From Microbacterium timonense (lineage in GTDB: Bacteria > Actinomycetota > Actinomycetes > Actinomycetales > Microbacteriaceae), in assembly GCF_900292075.1 (NCBI RefSeq), contig NZ_OLMV01000005.1, positions 1-64,000 of the forward strand: a stretch of DNA of 64,000 nucleotides, in the 5' to 3' direction. Both the position numbers and the translations under genes were made by a program. Under the pieces are notes generated by a model. The model ran no database searches, was not told where the DNA came from, and saw nothing but the letters and a program-made list of their open reading frames with translations. Positions 18,897 through 30,500 of the stretch are shown here, in pieces. Every line of letters begins with the position of its first letter. Position 1 is the stretch's first letter.

Positions 18897-20186
18897 TCAG
18901 GATTCCGCCCGCACCGCGGCCTCGACGGCCCGCAGCCCGGCGAGGGTCTCGGCGAACGAGGTGGACAGCGGGGACAGTCCGATCCGCAGGCCTCCCGGAT
19001 CGCGGTAGTCGGGCAGCACATCCTGCGCCCACAGCCGCGCCGTGACCGCCCGCATCGCCGGGTGCGAGAGGGTGACGTGTCCGCCGCGCAGCGACGGGTC
19101 GCGCGGCGATGCCACTGCCACACCCAGCGGGACGAGCAGCTCGTCGGCCGCACGGACGGCGAACTCGGTCAGAGCCACGGACTTGCGCCGGATCGCCTCG
19201 ATGCCGACCTCTTCGACGAGGGCGAGCGTGTCCTGCATCGGCAGCATCCCGACGATCGGCGGCGTGCCCGAGAGGAATCGCCGCATCCCCTCGGCAGGGC
19301 GGTACTCCGGCCCCATGGCGAAGACATCCGCCGCCCCCATCCATCCCTGGATCGGCTGGGTGAGGCGGCCCTGCAGTTGTGACGCGACATAGGCGAACGC
19401 GGGGGATCCCGGACCGCCTCCGAGGTATTTGTACGTGCAGCCGACCGCGAGGTCGAAGTCCCAGGCGTCCGCCTCCACCGGAACGGACCCTGCCGAGTGG
19501 CACAGGTCCCACAGGATGAGTGCGCCGGCGTCGTGCGCGATGCGGGTGAGGGTCGCGGCATCCGCGAGATACCCGGAACGGTAGGCCACGTGTGACAGCA
19601 CCACGACCGCGGTCGCGGGACCGACCGCACCGCGCAGCGCGTCCGCCGTGACGCCCGCCGTCACATCGACGTCGATCCACCGGACCCGCCCGCCGCGCTC
19701 GGCCGCGATGCCCTCCACGACGTACCGGTCGGTGGGGAAGTTGTCGCGGTCGACGACGATCTCGCGCCGGCCGGGATCGGCCGCCGCCGCGGCGTCGAAG
19801 GCGGCGCGCACGAGTTTGTAGAGGAGCACTGTCGTGGAGTCACCGACGACGGTCTGACCCGGCGCGGCGCCGATCGCGGCGCGGCCGATCGTGTCACCGA
19901 TCGCGAACGGCAGCTGCATCCAAGGAACGTCGTCCGCGGGGGCGCTCTCGGACTCCGCGCCCGGCATCGGCTCCCAGCCGCGGATGAGGCGCCCGCCCCA
20001 CTCGTCACGGGCGAACGCGGCCAGACGCTCCACACTCGCCCGCAGCGGACGGCCGAGGGAGTTGCCGTCGAAGTAGACCAGCGACGTCCGGGCCCCCACG
20101 AACGCGTCGCGATAGGTGCGGAGCGGATCGTCGGCGTCGAGCGCGGATGCCTCGGCCTCGAGCGCATCGGCCTCAGAGATCGTCAT
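18897..20186 (-). CDS. kynU: kynureninase
   Basis: A 429-residue PLP enzyme of the fold-type I aminotransferase class, cleaving L-kynurenine to anthranilate and alanine. Seen: DGNSLGRPL near residue 40 (phosphate-side motif), DSTTVLLYKL near 110, WDLCHSAGSVPVE with the cofactor Asp, and CTYKYLGGGPGSPAF with the PLP lysine near 250. Length is within the usual 410-460. Its ATG lies 14 bases inside the end of the upstream amidohydrolase gene, so the pathway genes are translationally coupled. It is the last gene of the kynA-amidohydrolase-kynU operon; no regulator is seen next to it. Confidence 0.95.
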   Translation of the reverse strand: MTISEADALEAEASALDADDPLRTYRDAFVGARTSLVYFDGNSLGRPLRASVERLAAFARDEWGGRLIRGWEPMPGAESESAPADDVPWMQLPFAIGDTIGRAAIGAAPGQTVVGDSTTVLLYKLVRAAFDAAAAADPGRREIVVDRDNFPTDRYVVEGIAAERGGRVRWIDVDVTAGVTADALRGAVGPATAVVVLSHVAYRSGYLADAATLTRIAHDAGALILWDLCHSAGSVPVEADAWDFDLAVGCTYKYLGGGPGSPAFAYVASQLQGRLTQPIQGWMGAADVFAMGPEYRPAEGMRRFLSGTPPIVGMLPMQDTLALVEEVGIEAIRRKSVALTEFAVRAADELLVPLGVAVASPRDPSLRGGHVTLSHPAMRAVTARLWAQDVLPDYRDPGGLRIGLSPLSTSFAETLAGLRAVEAAVRAES

Positions 20187-21153
20187 GGATGAGCTCCTCC
20201 GTGGGCACGACGGTCGCGCCCCGCAGCCAGTCCGCGACGTCGTCCAGCTGCAACGGTGGCGGGCCGGGGACGAACGTGCAGACTCCCGCCGGCCGCTCGG
20301 CCGACGGCCACGGGTCGGCCATGGCGGCGACGAGGGCGGCGCCGCGCACGCCGGCCCGATCCAGTGCGGCGACCTCGTCGGGGTTCACGCCGACCGGCAG
20401 GTCTCCGTTGCCGAGGTCGGTGCCGTACAGCACCCGGCCGCCGGCCGCAGCGAAACCGGCGAGGTTCACGCGGGCGAACTCCGCCGCCTGGGGGTCGTCG
20501 CGGTGGATGGCGAGGGTCGAGATCCACACCTGCCCGGCGGCCACGGCGTGCGCCGTGAACGCCCGGCCCACGTAACCGGTGAACGGCGTATGCGCGAACC
20601 CCTGCACGCGGCCGTCCAGCGCCAGCTGCGGCATCCCCTCGCCCTCCGCGTGTGCGATCACCGGAAGACGGCGCTCGCGAGCCACCGTCACGACGGCCTC
20701 AAGCGTGGCGGCGTCGAACACCGGCCCGGCGGTGCTGTTGAGCGCGACCTTGATGACGGATGCCCCGAACGCGGCCTGCTCGTCGACCGCGGTGGCCGCA
20801 CCGCCGGGCACACCGGGGTGGGTGGACGGATCGGCGATCTCGCGGGTGATCGACGCGGGCGCCCACGGCCGTCCGACCGGGTACCCGCCGGGCGCGGTGA
20901 GGAAGGCGCCGGCGTACGCCACCCGCGGGATGCCGTGCGGCTCGCGGCGGGCCAGCTCCACCGGGTCGCCGCCCAGGTCGAGGACCCCGGCGATGCCGCC
21001 GGGTGCGAGCCGCGTCTCGTCGATGAGATGCAGGTGCACGTGGTGGTCCGTGAACGGGGGAAGAGCCACCCCGGCCTCTCCGGTGAGGGCGCGCCGGCAC
21101 AGCGCCGCCTCGGGGCCGAGGAGCGCTCGCAGGGCGTGCGGGTCGTGCGCCAT
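20173..21153 (-). CDS. metal-dependent amidohydrolase, candidate N-formylkynurenine formamidase
   Basis: A 326-residue TIM-barrel amidohydrolase. The metal-binding start LPPFTDHHVHLHLID (HxH) is near residue 35, ASVIKVALNSTAG carries a possible Lys ligand near 140, AHAEGEG near 175 has the next His, and YGTDLGNGD near 248 has the terminal Asp. The ATG overlaps the kynA stop (TGATG), and the 3' end overlaps kynU. It occupies the slot where the formamidase step (N-formylkynurenine to kynurenine) is required, yet it is not the cyclase-like KynB nor an alpha/beta hydrolase. A role in that step is inferred purely from position. Confidence 0.85.
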   Translation of the reverse strand: MAHDPHALRALLGPEAALCRRALTGEAGVALPPFTDHHVHLHLIDETRLAPGGIAGVLDLGGDPVELARREPHGIPRVAYAGAFLTAPGGYPVGRPWAPASITREIADPSTHPGVPGGAATAVDEQAAFGASVIKVALNSTAGPVFDAATLEAVVTVARERRLPVIAHAEGEGMPQLALDGRVQGFAHTPFTGYVGRAFTAHAVAAGQVWISTLAIHRDDPQAAEFARVNLAGFAAAGGRVLYGTDLGNGDLPVGVNPDEVAALDRAGVRGAALVAAMADPWPSAERPAGVCTFVPGPPPLQLDDVADWLRGATVVPTEELIHDDL

Positions 21154-22040
21154 CACAGCTCCGTCCGCACGGCGTACAGTTCGGGGAAGAACGTCAGATC
21201 GAGCGCCCGCTGCAGGAACGGCACCCCGCTGGACCCGCCGGTGCCGGTCTTCAGGCCGATGATCCGCTCCACGGTCTTCAGGTGCCGGAAGCGCCAGAGC
21301 TGGAAGTTGTCCTCGAGATCGACCAGCTCCTCGCACGTCTCGTAGGCCGCCCAATGTGTCTGCGGATCACGGTAGATGTCGACGAACACCCGCACCAGCT
21401 CGGCCGTGTACGTCCAGGGGGCTGTGACATCGCGCTCGAGCACGGCGGCCGGAATCGGGTAGCCGGAACGCGCGAGCAGCCGGAGGAACTCGTCGTAGAG
21501 ACTCGGGGCGTCAAGCGCCGCCTTGACGAGCGCCTGCGCCGGCGGGTCGGAGGCGAAGACGCGCAGCATGCCGGCGTTCTTGTTGCCCAGCCGGAACTCC
21601 ACCGCACGATACTGCGCCGACTGGAAGCCGCTGGCGTTGCCCAGCACGTCCCGGAACTGCCCGTACTCGGCCGGTGTCAGCGTCGCCAGCACCGACCACT
21701 GCTCGGTGAGGGTCTTCTGGATGTGCTTGACCCGTGCGATGCACTTCAGGGCGGGCGCGAGCTGATCCTCGCGCAGCAGCTGCTGGGCGGCCCCGAGTTC
21801 GTGCAGGACGAGCTTGAGCCACAGTTCGGTGGTCTGGTGCTGCACGATGAACAGCAGCTCGTCGTGGTGCTCCGGGTCGCTCAGCGGCCGCTGGGCCGAC
21901 AGCAGCGTGGTGAGGTCCAGGTAGCCGCCGTAGCTCATGCGGTCCTCGAAGTCGGTGACGACCGATCCTTCGATGTCACGGGCGATCCTGCTGCTCTCGG
22001 TGCCTTCCGGCCCGCTGGGCCGCCGGCGTTCGTCGCTCAC
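21153..22040 (-). CDS. kynA: tryptophan 2,3-dioxygenase
   Basis: A 295-residue heme enzyme opening the indole ring of L-tryptophan to N-formylkynurenine, the first step of the kynurenine pathway. Family hallmarks: [13 protein letters not shown] near residue 35, [19 protein letters not shown] near 65 with the distal His, [11 protein letters not shown], and [15 protein letters not shown] near 250 with the proximal His. It lacks the extra C-terminal helices of eukaryotic TDO, as usual for bacteria. GTG start. First gene of the operon; the intergenic gap to the mycoredoxin is only 32 bases. Confidence 0.95.
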   Translation of the reverse strand: MSDERRRPSGPEGTESSRIARDIEGSVVTDFEDRMSYGGYLDLTTLLSAQRPLSDPEHHDELLFIVQHQTTELWLKLVLHELGAAQQLLREDQLAPALKCIARVKHIQKTLTEQWSVLATLTPAEYGQFRDVLGNASGFQSAQYRAVEFRLGNKNAGMLRVFASDPPAQALVKAALDAPSLYDEFLRLLARSGYPIPAAVLERDVTAPWTYTAELVRVFVDIYRDPQTHWAAYETCEELVDLEDNFQLWRFRHLKTVERIIGLKTGTGGSSGVPFLQRALDLTFFPELYAVRTEL

Positions 22041-22072
22041 CTGCTCAGCGTAACGAGCACCCCACCCGTGAC

Positions 22073-22336
22073 CTAGATGAGCGAGAGTGCGCGCAGCTTC
22101 GCCTCGACGTCGGCGTTGGACGGCTCGACGTGGTGCGAGGCATCCGGGTAGACGACGACCGGGATGTTGGTGCGGCCGGAGATGTCACGGGCGACCTCGG
22201 CGGCAGCGGGGTCGGCGACGAGGTCCACATAGGTGTACGAGATGCCGAGCTCGTCGAGCTGCTTCTTGGTGCGGACGCAGTCACGGCACCAGTCGGCGCC
22301 GAACATCGTGATCGTGGCAGACGTGGGGGAGGTCAT
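22073..22336 (-). CDS. mycoredoxin / glutaredoxin-like protein
   Basis: An 87-residue thioredoxin-fold protein. [11 protein letters not shown] gives the CxxC redox centre at residues 17-20, and NIPVVVYPD near 58 gives the cis-proline. In actinobacteria this family (mycoredoxin-1, Mrx1) reduces mixed disulfides formed with mycothiol. The size matches the family. The start is the ATG at 22336, preceded by GGAAGG. A much longer reading upstream is the antisense shadow of the glycosyltransferase gene and was rejected. It sits upstream of kynA on the same strand and may share its transcript. Confidence 0.9.
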   Translation of the reverse strand: MTSPTSATITMFGADWCRDCVRTKKQLDELGISYTYVDLVADPAAAEVARDISGRTNIPVVVYPDASHHVEPSNADVEAKLRALSLI

Positions 22337-22481
22337 CCTTCCATTCTTCCGTGGGAATCCGGGGCGAGGGCCGCCGCGGCTCCTCCCCAGCGGCGGTGAA
22401 CCGTGCACCGGCCGTGCGTCTCCCCAGGGTTTGCTGGACCGGTTCCCGGCGTCGGGATGCCGCATGGGAGGATAGCCGGCG

Positions 22482-23642
22482 ATGCTCTTGTCCATCGTGG
22501 TGCCGACGTACAACGAGGCTCCGAATATCGCGGAGCTCGTCCGCCGCGTCACGGCGGTCGTCGACGGCCGCATGGGGGCGCCCCGCGAGACGGAGATCAT
22601 CTTCGTCGACGACAGCACCGACGACACCCCCGACGTCATCAGGGAGGTGGCGGCCTCCGCCTCGCTGCCGGTGCGCCTCATCCATCGCGACCGACCGGTG
22701 GGCGGTCTCGGTGGCGCGGTCATGGCCGGCATCGCGGCGGCCGAGTCCGACGCGTGCCTCGTCATGGACGGCGATCTGCAGCACCCCCCGGAGGAGATCG
22801 CGCAGCTGTGGCGCCGGTTCTCGCGGGGCGACGTCGACCTCGTGATCGCATCGCGGTACGCCGGTGGGGGCACCTCCACCGGCCTCGCCGACCGCACCCG
22901 CGTCATGGTGTCGAAGGCGTCCACCGCGGTGACGCGCGCGATGTTCCCGATCCGGCTCAAGGACGTCTCGGACCCGATGACCGGCTTCTTCCTGATCGAC
23001 CGGCGCACGATCGACGCGGCCCAGCTGCGCCCGCGCGGGTTCAAGATCCTGCTCGAGATCCTCGCCCGGCGGCCCATGCGCGTCGCCGAGGTGCCTTTCG
23101 ATTTCGCCGATCGTCACGCCGGCCAGTCGAAGGCCTCGGTGCGACAGGGCGTGCACTTCCTCACCCAGCTGACCGCTCTGCGCTTCGGCAAGATGTCGCT
23201 GTTCGCGATCATCGGAGGCCTGGGCGCCGTCGCCAACGTCGCGATCGTGTGGGCGCTCACGCACATCGGCGTCGACTACATCGTCGCGGCCATCATCGCG
23301 GCAGAGGCGACCATCATCGGGAACTTCCTGCTGCAGGAGCGGTTCGTCTTCCAGGACATGCGCGAGAGCGCTTCGGGCGTCTGGCAGCGGTTCGCGAAGT
23401 CGTTCGCGTTCAACAACGCCGAGGCGCTGATCCGCATCCCGATCGTCGCGGTCATGGTGTCAACCGGGCACATCTCGGCGGTGCTGGCCACCGCGATCAC
23501 GCTCATCGTGGCGTTCTTCGTGCGGTTCATGTTCCACTCGCTCGTCGTCTACGCGCCGCGCAAGCCGGGTGCGGCGCCCAGTCGCGCGCGGCGGTTCGTC
23601 GAAGAGCTCGACGCGCAGGCGAGCGCGCCCGGCGAGCTGTAG
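22482..23642 (+). CDS. DPM1-like glycosyltransferase family 2 fused to a GtrA membrane domain
   Basis: A 386-residue protein. Residues 1-235 are a GT2 domain of the polyprenyl-phosphate mannose synthase kind: VVPTYNEAPNIAELV, FVDDSTDDT (metal-binding DD), VMDGDLQHPPE, and DPMTGFFLIDR. Residues about 240-370 are a GtrA-like domain of four helices (MSLFAIIGGLGAVANV onward). Such fusions charge polyprenyl phosphate with a hexose and help move it across the membrane for use by outer-face transferases. The ATG is preceded by GGGAGG. It is the first plus-strand gene of the polysaccharide region and diverges from the mycoredoxin. Confidence 0.9.
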   Translation: MLLSIVVPTYNEAPNIAELVRRVTAVVDGRMGAPRETEIIFVDDSTDDTPDVIREVAASASLPVRLIHRDRPVGGLGGAVMAGIAAAESDACLVMDGDLQHPPEEIAQLWRRFSRGDVDLVIASRYAGGGTSTGLADRTRVMVSKASTAVTRAMFPIRLKDVSDPMTGFFLIDRRTIDAAQLRPRGFKILLEILARRPMRVAEVPFDFADRHAGQSKASVRQGVHFLTQLTALRFGKMSLFAIIGGLGAVANVAIVWALTHIGVDYIVAAIIAAEATIIGNFLLQERFVFQDMRESASGVWQRFAKSFAFNNAEALIRIPIVAVMVSTGHISAVLATAITLIVAFFVRFMFHSLVVYAPRKPGAAPSRARRFVEELDAQASAPGEL

Positions 23643-23696
23643 GTCGCGGCGCCGGCCCGGACTCGCCGGCCCGGTCGGCGTCTGGGGGCCGTCGCG

Positions 23697-24293
23697 TCAG
23701 CCGGCGGGACGGAGGGTCTCGCCCTCCTGCACGTACCGCTCACCGGACTCAGGGCAGACCCAGTCGTCGCCGTCCTGCACCAGCGGCTTGCCGATGCGGC
23801 CCACCCACCCGATGCGGCGCGCGGGAACTCCGACCACGAGCGCATACGGCGGCACGTCCTTGGTGACCACGGCACCGGCGGCCACCAGCGCCCACGCGCC
23901 GATCGTCACCGGTGCGATGCACACCGCTCGCGCCCCGATGGACGCCCCATCCCCGATCGTCACACCGACGGCGTGCCAGTCGTCCGCGCTCTTGAGTGTG
24001 AGGTCGGGATTGGCCGCGCGCGGGAACTCGTCGTTGGTGAGGACCGCCGCCGGGCCGATGAACACACCGTCCCCCAGGCGCGCCGGCTCATAGACGAGCG
24101 CGTAGTTCTGCAGCTTGCAGCTGTCGCCCATCACCACGTCCGGTCCGACATAGGCGCCTCGGCCGATGTTGCAGTCGGCGCCGAGGCGGGCGCCCTCGCG
24201 GATCTGAGCCAGGTGCCACACGCGCGTGCGGGGGCCCAGTCGGGCGGAGTCCGCGACATCCGCGGAGGGCTGGATCACAGGTGCGTCCGTCAT
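23697..24293 (-). CDS. left-handed beta-helix sugar N-acetyltransferase (WlbB-like)
   Basis: A 198-residue hexapeptide-repeat acyltransferase. Repeats such as ARLGADCNIGRGAYVGPDVV and GDGASIGARAVCIAPVTIGAW build the trimeric beta-helix. NDEFPRA carries the catalytic-region acidic/aromatic residues seen in WlbB/WbpD, which acetylate UDP-3-amino-2-acetamido-glucuronate. The C-terminal tail has a C...ESGERY stretch common in this subfamily. The ATG at 24293 is favoured by a GAGGAA ribosome site. It is transcribed away from the giant secreted protein. The sugar substrate is inferred from family likeness and the nearby oxidoreductase and aminotransferases. Confidence 0.85.
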   Translation of the reverse strand: MTDAPVIQPSADVADSARLGPRTRVWHLAQIREGARLGADCNIGRGAYVGPDVVMGDSCKLQNYALVYEPARLGDGVFIGPAAVLTNDEFPRAANPDLTLKSADDWHAVGVTIGDGASIGARAVCIAPVTIGAWALVAAGAVVTKDVPPYALVVGVPARRIGWVGRIGKPLVQDGDDWVCPESGERYVQEGETLRPAG

Positions 24294-24423
24294 GTCACGG
24301 TTCCTCGTGTCGGTGGGAAAGGGCATCTCTCTCACGAGATGTATCAGGGACCTCTGGGCGGTCTCCCTCAGGAGTGGGTAAAGGTCTGCCGAGATCATCC
24401 CTCACGAAGGGACCGCATGAGGA

Positions 24424-24429
24424 TATACT
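24424..24429 (+). promoter_or_regulatory. probable -10 element upstream of the giant secreted protein
   Basis: TATACT is a good -10 match in otherwise very GC-rich sequence, 119 bases before the ATG. No convincing -35 is seen; the position 17 bases upstream reads CTCACG. Two small hairpins lie just upstream: CATCTC/GAGATG near 24326-24343 and CCCT/AGGG near 24400, and CTCACGA occurs twice. These could be regulator sites in the divergent control region. Confidence 0.35.
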
Positions 24430-24547
24430 GCCCGCGGGGATACAGGTCACCGTTGCGCCATGGGGAATCAGGCGCGAGGTGCCTTGCTCACGCTGCGACG
24501 GGGGTCGCGGCGTTCGATGACCGCGGCGTCAGCGGGGACTGGGGATT

Positions 24548-27500
24548 ATGACGAACATGGCTTTGGGGACGATCCAACCGCGTCCTCGGTGGTCCCGTGG
24601 CGCGCGCGCAGCCGCAGTGGCTGCGATCACCGCACTCATCGCGGCGCTGTTCGTCGCGTTCGCTCCGACACCGTCGGCCGTGGCGGCCAGCCCGTGCGGC
24701 GCGAACGTCAACCCGATCGTCTGCGAGAACCAGAAGACGGGGACGGATCCCGAGATCTGGGATATCGACGGCGCAGGGGACGCGAGCATCCAGGGATTCG
24801 CAACCGACATCTCCGTCAACGCGGGTCAGAAGATCGACTTCAAGATCGACACGGACGCTTCCTCTTACACGATCGACATCTACCGCACGGGCTGGTATCA
24901 GGGCCTCGGCGCACGCTTCATCACCTCCGTTCCGGTCACCGCGACGCTGCCGCAGGATCAGCCCGAGTGCGTGTCGGAACTGAGCACGGGGCTCTACGAC
25001 TGCGGTACCTGGCATGTCTCGGCGTCCTGGAACGTGCCGCCCACCGCTGTCTCGGGCGTCTACATCGCCAAGCTGACCCGCACCAACGGCGACGCGAGCC
25101 ACATCACGTTCATCGTGCGCAACGACGGCAACACCTCGGACATCTTCTTCCAGACCTCCGACACCACTTGGCACGCCTACAACACTTACGGCGGCGCCAA
25201 CTTCTACCAGGGCGGCGCCAACAACCGCGCCTACAAGCTGAGCTACAACCGCCCGTTCGTCACCCGCGACTCCACCGACATGAACTCGCCGTCGGGCGAC
25301 ACGCAGCGCGACTTCTATTTCGACTCCGAGTACCCGACCGTGCGCTTCCTCGAGCGCAACGGGTACGACGTCAGCTACACGACCGACATCGACACCGATC
25401 GCCGCGGCTCGGAGCTGCTCAACCACAAGGTGTTCCTCTCGGTCGGCCACGATGAGTACTGGTCGGGCGCGCAGCGCGCCAACATGGAGGCGGCGCGCGA
25501 CGCCGGCGTGAACTTCCAGTTCCTGACCGGCAACGAAGGATACTGGCGCGTCCGGTGGGAGCCCTCCGCCGACGACTCCCACACCCCATACCGCACGTTG
25601 GTCACCTACAAGGAGACATGGGCGTACGGCAAGATCGACCCCGACACGCAGTGGACAGGAACCTGGCGCGACCCCCGCTACGCAACGTCGGCGCAGGGGG
25701 CGCACAGCCCAGAGAACGCGCTCGTCGGAACGATGTACATGGTCAACGACATCGACGCCTCGCTGACCGTCGGCGCCGAGGAGGGCAAACTCCGCGTCTG
25801 GCGCAACACCGGCCTGTCGAATCTGGCTTCGGGAACCACCGCCAGCCTCGGCGACGGCATCCTCGGCTACGAGACGAACGAAGACGTCGACAACGGTTTC
25901 CGCCCGGCGGGCCTGATCCGTATGTCCACGACGGTAGCGCCGACCACTCAGTACTTGCGCGACTACGGCAACGTGGTGGCCGCCGGCACCACCCGCCACC
26001 ACATCACCCTGTACCGGGCGCCCAGCGGTGCGCTGGTCTTCTCGGCAGGCACCATCCGCTGGGGCTGGGGTCTCGACGACGTGCATGACGGTCGACAGAA
26101 CACGTCGGACTCGCGCATCCAGCAGGCGACGGTGAACCTCCTCGCCGACATGGGGGCACAGCCCTCGACACTGATGTCCGACCTGTTCGCCGCCACCAAG
26201 AGCACGGACACCACCGCGCCCACGACCACGATCACCTCGCCGGCCGCCGGTCAGGCGATCGCCAACGGCACTGCGGTCACGGTGACCGGTACCGCATCGG
26301 ACGCGGGCGGCCGCGTCGCCGGCGTCGAAGTCTCCACGGACGGAGGCGCGACCTGGCGCCGGGCCGAGGGGACGACGTCGTGGACCTTCTCCTACGTGCA
26401 GCAGGGCGACGGCGCCCAGACGATCAAGGCGCGGGCGATCGACGACAGTGCGAACTACTCGCCGACGGGGACCAGCCGATCGATCACGGTCGGTGGCCCC
26501 TACTCAGCGCTGGGGAACGCCACCCCCGCTGTCGCATCGACGGACGACAGCCAGGCTGTGGAACTCGGCTTGCGCTTCTCCACAGAGGTCGACGGCTATG
26601 CCAGCGGCGTCCGCTTCTACAAGGGAGCCGCGAACCTCGGCCAGCACGTCGGGTCGCTGTGGGACGCCTCCGGTTCGCGCTTGGCCACCGTCACCTTCCC
26701 GACGGAGTCGGCGACCGGCTGGCAGACCGCACAGTTCTCCTCGCCCGTGCCGATCATCGCGGGGCAGACCTACACGGTGTCGTACACCGCACCACAGGGC
26801 GGGTATGCATACCAGGAGCGCTACTGGCCCTACAACGCGCGACCCTCGTCGCCCGTCAAGGTGACTTCGGCGACAGGGGTGAACACCGCGGGCGTCTACG
26901 GGCAGCCGGGGCAGTTCCCGACGTCGACGTGGTCCGAGGCGAACTACTTCGTCGACGTGGAATTCACCAAGTCCGACACCTCGCCTCTGCGCATTCAGCT
27001 GCGCACCCCCGGCGCGGGGGCCGCCAGCGTTGCGCTCGACGCGCCGGTCACGGCGACCTTGACCCGGCCGGCGACGCCCGAATCGGTCGGGCTGACCATC
27101 AAGGACCCGTCCGGAACGACCGTGCCGGGAACGGTCACGTACGACGAGACCACCAGGGTGATCCGGTTCGTCCCGACCGCGCAGTACGCGCCGAGCACCG
27201 CATACACGGTCACCCCGGTGGCGCAGGATGCCGCGGGGGTGGGGCTGGCGCCGGACTCCGGGTGGACGTTCACGACACGTGCCGAGGGCCAGGGTGACGG
27301 GCAGTGCCCGTGCAGCCTGTTCGACGAAAGCCGGGTGCCCGCGATCCCGAGCGACTCCGACACCTCGTCGGTCACCCTCGGTGTCGGGTTCACGGTCGGC
27401 GTCCCCGGGAAGATCACCGCACTCAAGTTCTACAAGGGACCGGGCAACACCGGTGCCCACGTCGGCACCCTGTGGGACGACGCGGGAACCCCCCTGGCGA

Positions 27501-30500
27501 CCGTGGACTTCGCGAACGAGTCAGCCTCCGGTTGGCAGAAGGCCAACCTGTCCACTCCGGTGACCGTGCAGCCGGGGGTGCGCTACGTGGTGTCGTATCG
27601 CGCCCCACAGGGCGGGTACTCCGCCACCCCTGCGGCATTCGCCCAGGAGTACTCGCGTGGGCCTCTCACTGTCGCGGCATCCGGTTCCGTCTTCACCTAC
27701 TCGAACGGGTTCCCGACGCAGAGCTCGACCACGGACTACGGCGTGGACGTCGTCTTCCAGCCGCTGGGAGACAGCCCGGCACTGACGAGCGCGTCTCCGG
27801 CTGCGGGCGCCACCGGCGTGGCGGCGAACGCGCCGATCTCCGCGACGTTCAGCGGGGCGCTGCGCAGCGGCTACACGGGCAAGGTCACCGCCAACGGCAG
27901 CACGGTCGCGGGTTCCTGGACACTGTCGGGCGACAAGAAGACGCTGAACTTCACTCCCGCTGATCCGTACCCGTCCTGGGCGCAGGTATCCGTGACGATC
28001 ACCGGCATCGTCTCCGAGTCGGGCGTCGCAGGCGCCGATGTCGGTTGGTCTTTCACGGCCGTCGGCTCGGCGACGATGTTCTCGCTCCTCGGTGCCGCGA
28101 CGCCGACGCAGACCGAAGCCTCCGACACCGCGTCGGTGGAACTCGGGATGTCGTTCAAGACGTCGGTCGACGGCACGGCGACGGCCATCAGGTTCTACAA
28201 GTCGAGCGCGAACACCGGCACCCACGTGGGCTCCATATGGAATGCCGCCGGTGAGCGTCTGGCGCAGGCCACGTTCATCTCGGAGACGTCGAGCGGCTGG
28301 CAGCGCGTGGTGCTCCAGCAGCCGGTCGCGCTCACCGCCGGCGAAGTGTATACGGTGTCCTACCTCGCCCCGCGCGGCGGATACTCCTACACCAGCGGCT
28401 ACTTCGCGGCACCCGTGTCGTCGGGTCCGCTCACGGCCGTCAGCCCCGCCAACGGTGTGTACCGCTATGGCGACGGGGCGGCGATGCCGACGGAGTCGTG
28501 GAACTCGACGAACTATTTCGTGGACCTCGAGTTCGTCGCCGCCTCACCGGGCGGGGAGACGCCTTTGACGGTGGAGTCCACGTCGCCGGCGGACGCGGCC
28601 ACCGCAGTGGCCGTCGACGCCCCGATCGCGGCGACGCTCAACCGCGACCCGGGCGGCCAGACGGTCGGGCTGAGCCTCGTCGCCGGCGGCGCCGAGGTCG
28701 CGGGTGACGCCGACTACAACGAGGTGACGCGCACCGTGTCGTTCGTCCCCGACAGTCCGCTGACATATGCCACGGAGTACACGGCCACGGTGACGCTCGG
28801 CGGTCTGGCGTTGAAGTCCTGGACGTTCGAGTCGGTGGGACCGCCCGCATCCGGGGAGGTGCAGACCCTGTTCGCCAACGAGTCGCCGACCGTCGCGTCC
28901 GTGCCGGAGACAGACCCGGTCGAGCTCGGCACCGCGTTCACGGTGGCCCGAGCGGGCAATGTCATGGCTCTGCGCTACTACAAGGGGGAAGGCGCGACGG
29001 GGACGCACCGCGGAACGCTGTGGAGCTCGACCGGCCAAGAGCTTGCTCGCGTCACGTTCGAGAGCGAATCCGCTTCGGGCTGGCAGCGGGCTGCGCTGGA
29101 CACACCCGTCCTCGTGAAGCCGGGCATCACCTACGTCGTCTCGTACTTCGCTCCCAATGGCGGCTACGGTCACACCAGCGGTTACTTCTCACAGCCTCGC
29201 GTCTCCGGCGACATCACCGGGCCGTCGATCGACAACGGGCGCTTCTTCTACGGTTCGAACGGCGGCTTCCCGACGTCCAGCTGGGGCGCCACGGCGTACT
29301 TCGCAGACGTCGAGATCGACTTCGGGCCTCCGCCGACCGTCGTGCCACCGTCGGACCCGAGCCTGTCGTCACGGACGCCGGGCGCGGGGGCCACCGGGGT
29401 CTCGACGACGACCGCGATCAATGCGACGGTCGCCCACGCGACCTCGGCCACGATCGCGCTGTCGACGGGCGGCAGCGCCGTCCCCGGCACGAGCAGCTTC
29501 GACGTCGCCACGGGAGTCGTGAGCTTTACCCCGACGGGGCCGCTCGAGCGGGGGAAGACCTACGCGGTCGCCGTCACGGCGGGCGGCCAGCCGGTCGCCG
29601 ACGGCACGTGGTCCTTCTCGACGACGGCCGCCCCGTCGATCACGGCGCGGACGCCGGCTCCGTCGGCGACCAACGTCGACCCCGCCACGGCAACGCTGTC
29701 GGCCACGCTGGCCGATGCCACGGCGGCGTCTATGACGCTGACCAGCGGCGGCGCGGCGGTCTCCGGGACATCGAGCTTCGACCCGTCCACGCGCGTCGTG
29801 CGCTTCGTCCCCGCGGCAACGTTGCAATGGGGCAAGACGTACGCGCTTTCCGTGACGGCTGACGGTGCGGCGGTGGCGGATGGAGCCTGGTCGTTCTCGA
29901 CGCTCCCGATCGCGACGCTGACCGCGACGACGCCGACGGCAGGCGCCGGGACCGTCGACCCTGCGACTGCGAAAGTGACGGCGACGTTGACCGGAGCAGT
30001 GAACGCCTCACTCTCGCTCAAACTCGGCGCGACGACGGTCGCGGGCACGTCCGCCTTCAACTCCGGGACCGGTGTGGTCACCTTCACGCCGACGACGCCA
30101 CTGGACTGGACCAAGACGTACACCGCCACGGTCACCGCCAACGGCACCGCCGTGCCGGGCGGCACGTGGTCGTTCACCACCATGGCCAAGCAGGATCAGG
30201 TGAGCCTGTTCACGACGGGCACGCCGAGCAACGCGAACGCCACGGCGCTCCTCGGCTATCAGGTGGGAACACGCCTGCGCACGAGCGCACCGGGCGTGGT
30301 CACGACGATCCGCTATTACAAGGGAAGCCAGAACACCGGCTCTCACACCGGGTATCTGCGCAGCGCCACCGGGACGATCCTCGCGCAGGTGACCTTCCAG
30401 AACGAGACCTCCTCCGGGTGGCAGACTGCAGTGCTGTCCACACCCGTGCGGCTGACGGTGGGCACGGAGTATCGCGTGACGGTGTACAGCGGTTCGGGGC

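Noticed and set aside
17528..19153. 541-codon single frame as an intact transporter
   Set aside because: Helix-forming sequence ends at about 18150, after which the frame reads Arg-rich nonsense. The remaining six helices are in another frame.
22073..23077. 334-codon frame covering the mycoredoxin
   Set aside because: Only the last 87 codons match a protein family. The rest is antisense to the DPM1-like transferase, and the ATG at 22336 has a ribosome site.
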